Below are positions 56,460 to 64,000 of a stretch of DNA of 64,000 bases, piece after piece. The stretch spans positions 24,759 to 88,758 of the forward strand of contig JAURVB010000653.1 in NCBI GenBank assembly GCA_033002965.1, read 5' to 3'. This DNA is from Piper betle. Lineage: Eukaryota; Streptophyta; Magnoliopsida; Piperales; Piperaceae. The position numbers and the translations under genes were made by a program. Position 1 is the stretch's first letter, and each line of letters begins with the position of its first letter. A model generated the notes under the pieces. It made no database searches. It worked only from the letters and a program-made list of their open reading frames with translations, and was not told the origin of the DNA.

Positions 56460-57108
56460 GAATCGTGGGCCGCTTGATCGAAATCCAATGACACTTCCTC
56501 GTTCTATCACTGGGCTTGTTTCAGCAGAATAGGCTTGTTTCAGAATAGGCCACTTCCATCAGAATAGGCCAAGTTTTCATTTTGATCTTCTTCCTCGTCT
56601 ATCATTTGGCTTGTTTCAGCAGTCAATGACCCTGGACCCACCATTATTCGTCATTCCTATTGTTTGCTCCACTGCCGACCATTGGCCGACTAGACAAAGT
56701 TTTACTCAATGCCAATTCAGGCCATCGCTGGCGAGTTGATTGTTCCTGACACATTTAGGTAATGAGCTGCTTTTCCCACGATTTTGCCAGTTTTCCTGCT
56801 ATGGTTCCTTTCTTATCCCTGAGATTAGTTTGTGAAAACTTGCTAAATGATCCTAGTGCTGCTTCCTTTCAGCTGGGTAACGATTATTTATTTTGGTTGT
56901 TATGTAGTGAAAACAATAATTATCTTAAATTTGTGTTTTTTAACAGAGGGAGAAAAGGTAAATTTTTTACCAAACGGTGGGAAAAAATGGAAGTTTGGGA
57001 AAAAGGCAAAAATCCCCTCCTAAAAATAAAACATGAGCCGACCCACCAATTCAAATAGAAAATAAAGCGCCCCGATCCAAACTTTAATTTTAAAAATGTT
57101 TTGTTTTT
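56460..57108. other. Unassigned spacer
   Basis: Short direct repeats (AGGCTTGTTTCAG, 56522-56600 region). A 98-codon plus frame (56762-57058) has no domain I recognise. Confidence 0.35.
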
Positions 57109-57374
57109 TACAAAAGTCAAGATGACATGATTTAGTCAAGGCTCCCCTCGCTACTAGCCGTATGACTTGGTCTACTTAGCCAGCAGCCAATGTATTTTAT
57201 TAGTTGGGGAAGTTAGGTTAGTCTTGGCATGTACCAACCCTTACAAAAGTCAAGATGACATGATCTAGTAAAGGCTCCCCTCGCTACTAGCCGTATGACT
57301 TGGTTTACTTCTGCCAGCAGCCAATGTATTTTATTAGTTAGGTGGAGTTAAGGTCTTGGCATGTACCAACCCTT
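57109..57374. repeat. 133-bp tandem duplication
   Basis: TACAAAAGTCAAGATGACAT at 57109 recurs at 57242, and both units continue through GCTCCCCTCGCTACTAGCCG and GGCATGTACCAACCCTTAC, with a few substitutions and small indels. Confidence 0.88.
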
Positions 57375-57789
57375 ACCTACAAGACATAGAAGGTATCAAA
57401 GAACAATTTATAATTCTCTTCTTTTCTAGTAAAGAGTCTTAAATCTTCCAAATGCAATAAAAAAATTCTGGTCAAAAAGCTCTTTTTATTAATCTCTCTT
57501 TTTTCGTGGTTGTTAATCTAACTATAATCCTTGTTTATGGTGGAGTTATTTAACCAAAGTTAAGAATCAAAACTATAATTTTACCCTTGATCAAGGAAAT
57601 CGGGTTGTTGCACTACTTTGCGTAGCTTTCCACTCGGGATTTCTTTACTTCAAAGAAAATATGGTGCACAGAAACATAGCGGCCAACAAGGATCGGGCTG
57701 TATGGTAAGCTAATAAATGATAGGAAATACAGCTCGAGTGTTGAAACTTAAAAAAGGTGATACCTTACAGTTTCCACTGGTTTTTTTAA
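57375..57789. other. Spacer upstream of ankyrin locus copy B
   Basis: AT-rich, no supported feature. Confidence 0.4.
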
Positions 57790-59207
57790 AAAATACAGGT
57801 GTCGAACGGTATTCAGTGTTATTATACGATTGACTCGTCATCAGGCGACGACCCAGCTCAATTATCGTCAATGGTTTTAACCAAAGACATAGATTATCAG
57901 CTACATGTCAGCAACGTTTTATAAATGTATCCAATGTATACTGCGCGACCTCGTCAACCTTTCTTAAGCCTTCATCTGTATATATTTAATAGACACAGGA
58001 CCCTAGGAAGAGCACCCAACGCAGATAACCATTTTGCAAAACTTAATTTTGAGGACCAAAGATTGCAGGTAGGACAGAATGTCCAATGCGTGTACTTTTA
58101 AGCTTTCTTTTTAACTTCTTGAGTTTTCTTCATTTTTATATGTTTGTTAAGGAAGATATATATCATATATGCTTTGTTACACATTGTAATTGTTGCTTTG
58201 GTTAACATTAACATCTAATTGACCTCCATTCCACCGAATGGATGGATTATAAGAGCCTATTAAAATTTTGTAGCTTGATTATCTTATTTAACATTTCGGC
58301 GAATGAAAGTTTTCAAAATATTATCAGGATAATAAAATTTTGATCAGATGATCAGTTTTCGTACGCTTCTTAATTTTGAGGACCATGACTGCAGGTACGC
58401 AAGAGTATATCTAACGCTTGCCTTTTAAGCATTCTTTTTAACTTCATTATGTTTATTGGAGGAAAATATATAAGATTTGCTACCCATTGTAGTGAGTGCT
58501 TTAGTTCAAACATTAGCACCTTCGCCTCCTTTCCGTCCTACCGATCATAAGAGCGCGCTGTAAGAATTTTACAACATTCGCAAAAGAGCGGATTGTAGGA
58601 ATTTTTCCTTGCAATTTTAACAATTTGAACTTTGTATTTTTCTTCTTGATCATATGCCATGTCACAGATCCTTAATTCTTTCTGATATTTTCCCAACTGA
58701 AGGCATAATCTTTCAGGATGGAACCAAATAGTTCATATTAAAAATAGTTTAGAAATCCCAGGACTGATGGATCTTGTTTTATATTCGCACTAAAAGGTGG
58801 CTATGACTCGAGTCAACTACATGCTTTTTTAAAGTCTTGAATCAAGTCAACTTGAAGCACGGGTATGTTGAATTAAAAGAAGATAGCAGAAGCGAGAAAG
58901 GCGTAAGCCCGAGCGCACTTGTGCTGGATTTTCTGGAGCCCCAGGTGTCTGGGCACCTTGGTCCGACCAGATTTCGTCCCAATTCAACATTTTTCAGAAT
59001 TTTTTAGGATATTTAAGAAACTTTTGTGCCAACTGGGGAGGCCCATATCCCCAAGAGGGAATAGAAGCCAAAGGCATTTTATCCTAAAATAAAACGTTTG
59101 AGACAAAGTTTTATCTTATTCCAAAGTGTGTTAGCTAAGCGCACCATAATAATATAATTCCCTTTCTTGGCCACTTACAGGTTTGCCCATACATTGTTAA
59201 GCAAAGG
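57790..59207 (+). repeat. Upstream part of the duplicated ankyrin locus (copy B)
   Basis: 57790-58330 is collinear with 44505-45095. The module TTTTGAGGACCA...TTGCAGGTA occurs at about 58042 and again at about 58366. 58440-59180 is extra sequence not seen in copy A, with no recognisable feature. Confidence 0.8.
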
Positions 59208-60708
59208 ATGGAGGCTCGTCTTTACAAAGTAGCAATAGATGGTGATGTGAGCATGCTACACTCTATCCTTCAACATGATTCAACAACCTTGCATCAAGTG
59301 CAGACCACTTCAATGGGAGAAACTGTTCTACACATTGCTTGTTTACTTGGTCACTACGAATTCATCAAGGAGATACTCCATCGAAATCCGGCATTGGCCC
59401 GAGAAGTGAACTGCCATGGATATTCCCCCTCCATTTGGCTTCGGACAATGGCCACGTAGAAGTGGTTGAAGAGCTCTTGAAGGTGAACAATGACCTCTGC
59501 TTGCTTAAAGACAACGATGGAAGAATGCCCGTTCACATTGCTGCCATGAGAGGACGGATCGATGTCTTGGATAAGTTGGTGCAGGCAGATTCCGAAGCTC
59601 TTGAAAAGATGACAACAAGGGGAGAAACTGTTCTTCATATGTGCGTGAAGGGGAACCGGATAGAAGCGTTGAAGTTTTTGTTCGAGAAACCGAATTACAA
59701 TGACCTCGTAAACGTGAAGGATGTAAAGGGTAACACAATCCTGCACGTTGCAACTGCAAGGAAAGCAATTGAGGTGCTCACTGCTTAATACTTTTATTCT
59801 CTGTTATGAATTACGTGTTCCTCATCATTTTTGTGAGATTCAATTTGATACTGTTCTCTTGGTAGATTGTTAGGTTTGTAGTAAGAAGCACACAAGTTGA
59901 GGTTAATGCCAAAAACCAGAGGGGAGAGACAGCTCTGGACTTGTTGCCAAATCAATCTCCCATGGTAGATATTGATGCAGGACTAAAGGAGATCATTGTT
60001 GGAGCTGGGGGCTTATCAGGACGAGAGCCATTAGACCAGGAAAGTCATGTTGTCGACGTTCCCAATGGTCTCCGACGAAGTGAAAGTTGGAAAGAAAAAC
60101 ATGCTAAGCACAAAGATTGGTTGAATGAATCACATAGCACACTCATGGTTGTAGCCACACTGATTGCCACCATTACTTTCCAAGCAGGTGTGAATCCACC
60201 GGGAGGATATTATCTTCACAATCAAGACGACCATATTGACAAACAATATTATGATGGGAAAGCAGTACTTTCAAGTTCTCGGTATTTTGGCGCTTTTGTG
60301 GTTTGTGATGCTATTGGCTTGTTCAGTTCTTTGTGTGTCATACTTATGATGATGACCGCACTTCCTCTGAAGAAGAAAATTTTGACGAGAATTCTGGTGA
60401 GGGTCATGTTTGTTGCTATCATATCCACGGGATCGGCATTCCTGTTGCTCGTCATACCAATATCTACTGCTACTAATAATCCCAATAATCTGGTGGTGTC
60501 CATTACGGTTATAGCTTGCGATATACTTTGGCTTATTATAATTATTGTAAGCGTCTCCTGGCAGCTCTTGCAGATTATCTTTTGGTGTTGTCCCAAATTC
60601 CCGCAGCATATCAAGTGGGCAACTATAGTTTTTTCAACTGTTATTTTCTTGGCAATTGTCAGCTTGTTCGGGTGGATAATAGCACTCAACAAGAGGCATA
60701 TCCATTAA
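59208..60708 (+). CDS. Ankyrin-repeat PGG-domain membrane protein (ITN1/ACD6-type), copy B, one apparent frameshift
   Basis: Exon 1 starts at ATG 59208 (MEARLYKVAIDGDV) and carries ankyrin repeats (GETVLHIACLLGHYEFI, LASDNGHVEVVEELL, GRMPVHIAAMRG, GETVLHMCVKG, GNTILHVATARK). A phase-0 donor GT at 59774 and acceptor AG at 59864-59865 give a 92-bp intron. Exon 2 (59866-60708) reads IVRFVVRSTQVEVNAKN, a basic linker, then the PGG domain (STLMVVATLIATITF, GVNPPGGYYLHN) and further hydrophobic segments (AFVVCDAIGLFSSLCVILMM, VMFVAIISTGSAFLLLVI, LWLIIIIVSVSW, FLAIVSLFGWIIAL). The predicted total of about 470 residues is normal for the family, which acts at the plasma membrane in defence or ABA/salt responses. 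One base appears lost at about 59425-59436 (SP/LHLA), so it is a pseudogene unless that is a sequencing error. Exon 2 is fully open. Confidence 0.85.
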
Positions 60709-62221
60709 ACACTGCTTGTGCTTATGGTGCAAGAGAATATTACCCAATTGTTGCTAATGGGGGTTATGCAATATTAGTTAAGAATAAGCGACTTATATTA
60801 CGAATATACTTTAATTCAATATATAAAACTCTCCTTGAATAATGAAATAAACTATATAATAGTGTAATATCTTAGATGTATATTTTGACAGACTCTAACT
60901 TTAAAGATATATATTAATTGAATTAGTTGGTAGAGTATAATAATTTGATTTATTATTGTTTTCTTTTTGTTGTGTTTTGATTGATTAAAACTCTTACTTT
61001 TACTCATATACCAATATTGCATTCCACTCTTATTAATAAGAGTGGACAAAATTTCATATTGCTGACTTCCAATTGATTGTTTCCAAGTGTTGTATAGTAC
61101 GATAAGTTTTACAAAAATATATTTATATAATTCAAAGATGATTGTATATATGACATTTTAACAAAGATTTCTTTATGTCTATATACACAAGTTCAATAAT
61201 ATTTTAAAATTGATTAATAATATAATTACTTTAATATTTAAAATGAAAATTTTAAAAGCATCTGATTAATTTGAATATCTTTAACTACAGTAATTTTTTA
61301 ATATAATATTTACCTACTTAAATTTTTGTTAATGGGACATTATATTCTTCCAAATAGAACTTGTAACTTAGGCAAGTTATATGAGTTATAACTCATATAC
61401 AGAAGGCTCTATATAGAAACAAACAGATTATTCATAGCTCATATGGCTAACAATTTTTTTTCTGATTTACTGAAACTTGGTAAAATGTCACACTATGCAC
61501 TACTTTTGTTACATACAAATTTTAATTTTATAGGTAAACTTTATTTAAATAATGAGATATATTATATAATAAGATATTATCTTAAATATAAATTGTGATT
61601 GGCTCTGACTTTATAGATAGATCTTAATGACGATAGCACTGGTTTAGAATTTGTTCGTTGCGGGTTGAGGCTTGAGTTGTTGGAGAACAATCCCACATCA
61701 ATAGAATACCAAGTGGCAACTTGTGTAGAACCTCCCTACAATGGCTAGTCTTCCCGGGATTAAATTGTAGGGGTGAACATAATTCGGATTAAACTAAATA
61801 AACTGATCGAATCTAATCATCCAATCAATTAAGAAATTTCTTTCAGTTTTGATACAATTTGACTCAATTTTTTGTTGGGCTAAGGGGGCAATTCTAAGGG
61901 TGGCTAAATTTTGGCTTGGGATCAACCTGAATTGAAAATGAAACCGACTGCCTAACCAAAACAATAAAACAAAAAACCCAAAACAATTCATAGTGTGAAT
62001 ATACACATGAATTAGATTGAACGTTGGTCTTTTGATTTTGTCGTTCAAAGGAATGACACATTTCTGGATGAAGATGCCAGATATTGTTAATTAAACGTCC
62101 TCAAAAAGAGAATATACTAATATAATATGAGAGGATTGCCCAATATGAAGAAAGAGATCCATATCTTAATTATACTCCCGTATAAGAGTTTTATTGGTCA
62201 TCTAATACTTACTTAATTTAA
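60709..62221. other. AT-rich intergenic sequence
   Basis: No coding, RNA or element termini that I can support. A polyadenylation-like AATGAAATAAA occurs at about 60841. Confidence 0.5.
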
Positions 62222-62222
62222 A

Positions 62223-62258
<36 letters not shown>
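62222..62258. repeat. (ATT)n microsatellite
   Basis: A near-perfect run of ATT units directly adjacent to an LTR-A terminus. Confidence 0.92.
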
Positions 62259-62259
62259 T

Positions 62260-64000
62260 TAACACCCCAAATCCGGTTCACGCTCGGGAACCGAACTAAA
62301 ATCTCACTGGTCCCGTTAGGTCGGCTAACCCAAACCCAACCCTGCGGATCTACTCTCAGTGTCTCGAGATGGAAGATGTCTATTGTTATATATGGATGAA
62401 TATACAAAAATAACCCTAGCATGCTACTACATGAATAACATGAAAACCAATTTACACACACCAACAACAATTGCAATAAAATTATTAAAAATTTCAAAAA
62501 ATAATATACAGAATCTCCCCTAAAAGTGCAATTAAGGGTAGCCCTGTCAATTCAACACATATATATATATATACCAGATATTTTCATTTACATAGAATTC
62601 TAATTTACTGTATCAATCACTCTGAATTTGGGTCTCAACCTTGCTATGCACTCTATTCACATTTCACATCATATCATCATGTTTTGCATTTCATTACATC
62701 ATCCTCAAAATATTAAACATGCTATCTTCTGACATGTGTGAATGCAAGAGACGTCACTACTCCTCTGTCCAGGTTAGCTCATCCTACTCATGATCATCAC
62801 CTACATATTATAAAAACACATTAGTAATGTATTACTAGTCCAAAAATATAAGTAATATCAAACTAGCTATAAGAGCAAACTCTCATATGAAGGAAAAGAT
62901 TCATATACTTCTCATTAACTTTCTAAAGGGCACCTACTGTAGAGCCACTGGGCTGCAAACCCAGTAGCATCCCGAACTGACTGTTTTACTGCTGATGATT
63001 TTCTCATTTCATTTTCTGATCCCTTGGGACTACTAGTATATCCTAAGCCCTCTCCTTTCCTCCATAAATCTCCTGGCCTTGAGCACGAAGATTAAGTAAT
63101 CTCAGGCAGTCACCTTTAGTACCCTTTGAACTACAAGTCCGGACATGCACTATACTAAACAGTACCCGTAAACCTCCACGTTTCTCCCGGTGTGAGGGAC
63201 TCAAAATAGGAGTTGTCAGGATCCCTCGGGATTGGAACAACCTGGTCACTAATCCAGATCCCACTTTGACTAGCACGTGCACCCGTTCATGGTATGTACG
63301 AGTCAATTTTCCCATCTCTTGTCTCACTGAAAACTCGATAAAACTATATATAAGTCTGGGAAGGGATTTATATAATAGGCCCGAAGGCAACTTGTGGTGG
63401 ATCTTATTTTCGAAAACATACTCGAGGGATCTCATCCTCGAGGGTTACTAATCCAGAAAACTGGTTGATTAAATGACCCGAGTTAAGTGGGATCCAATAA
63501 AACACTACTTAATGCATCCTACAAGTATTAAAACAATACACAATAGAATAGAGCGTAAAATAGGAAACGAGTCCTAACGGACCTAGTAGAAGCTTCGAGA
63601 GTGTCCTTGCGCCTAGGCGACGAGCTACTACTCCGTACCTACATAACAAGACTAAATACTAACGCCCAGTATAATGCATGAATGCTACACTCATCAATCC
63701 ATACAAGACAACATCTACTTACATGCATTTAAATTCAAACTCTAATTCACTATTATCATTTGTTAACATGAATTTAAATTTAAACCAACACCTATTTACA
63801 ATCACACAATTTGCATCACAATAAAATCATAAAATAATTCATTTTCAAATAAAATCAGATAAAATTCTATACCTAACCGTCAATCACGTGGTGACGGCAA
63901 CAAGGTTGTGGCCGGCTTGCGTGAGGATCATGGGGGAAAGGGAAGGGAGGAAAAGGAGAAAGCAATTGGGTGAGGAGGTTGGTGGTGGCTAGATGGCGAC
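62260..64000 (-). repeat. LTR-A copy running off the window end
   Basis: Starts TTAACACCCCAAATCCGGTT, close to the start of the solo LTR (8465), and stays collinear with it: TAAAAGTGCAATTAAGGGT (62521 and 8720), GGAAGGGATTTATATAATAGG (63359 and 9650), CGCCTAGGCG (63610 and 9900). Of the copies here this is the most similar to the reference. Confidence 0.8.

Noticed and set aside
1..64000. CRISPR arrays, operons, tRNA or rRNA genes
   Set aside because: No regular spaced repeats, no bacterial gene organisation, and no tRNA cloverleaf or rRNA core sequence was recognised.

Overview
This window is repeat-rich plant nuclear DNA. The evidence is AT-rich non-coding sequence, Ty3 (chromovirus and Tat-like) and Ty1/Copia polyproteins, LTR elements primed by initiator-Met tRNA (site TGGTATCAGAGC), an 8-bp-TSD hAT-type transposon, a CACTA-type terminus, and relics of NFXL1, HMG-CoA reductase and ankyrin-PGG genes. 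The host is most likely an angiosperm with a large genome; the sequence does not let me name the species. I found no clearly intact host gene. The nearest to intact is an ankyrin-PGG membrane protein gene (59208-60708) with one apparent frameshift.

Layout. 1-1660: minus-strand LTR, primer-binding site and gag that runs in frame into an NFXL1 zinc-finger fragment; the window starts inside it. 2400-3004: complete TRIM (TSD CCTCT) interrupting an unidentified coding relic. 3379-19056: several copies of one long LTR family (here 'LTR-A', about 3.1-3.6 kb when complete, TGTAAAACC...GTGTTACA), including a solo LTR with TSD TCATG, plus a second TRIM family (7450-7915, TSD GTTAA). 19197-30280: a decayed Tekay/Del-like element with LTR-A termini and near-matching TSDs (CCTTG/CCTAG). 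A 3.56-kb hAT-like transposon (21721-25282, TSD GCTAGAGC) sits in its gag and carries an HMG-CoA reductase fragment. 31230-32790: minus-strand Copia relic. 32790-36130: Tat-like gag followed by a PB1 domain and an LTR, with no pol. 37893-41815: chromovirus with LTR, PBS, RT, RNase H, integrase and a probable chromodomain, its 3' LTR cut by another LTR-A copy. 44500-54520 and 57790-60710: two diverged copies of one ankyrin-PGG locus. The first is a pseudogene split by a second chromovirus (47217-54455), which holds a Tekay fragment, which in turn holds a TRIM (TSD CTATC). 54964-57380: CACTA-like end, GC-rich patches and a tandem duplication. 62260-64000: another LTR-A copy running off the end.

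The outstanding theme is host-gene capture. Three unrelated mobile contexts each carry a fragment of a cellular gene: gag with NFXL1, hAT with HMGR, and Tat-like gag with PB1. All three are degraded. LTR-A sequence alone makes up more than a third of the window. There is no operon-like cooperation between genes here; the story is nested transposition, capture and decay.
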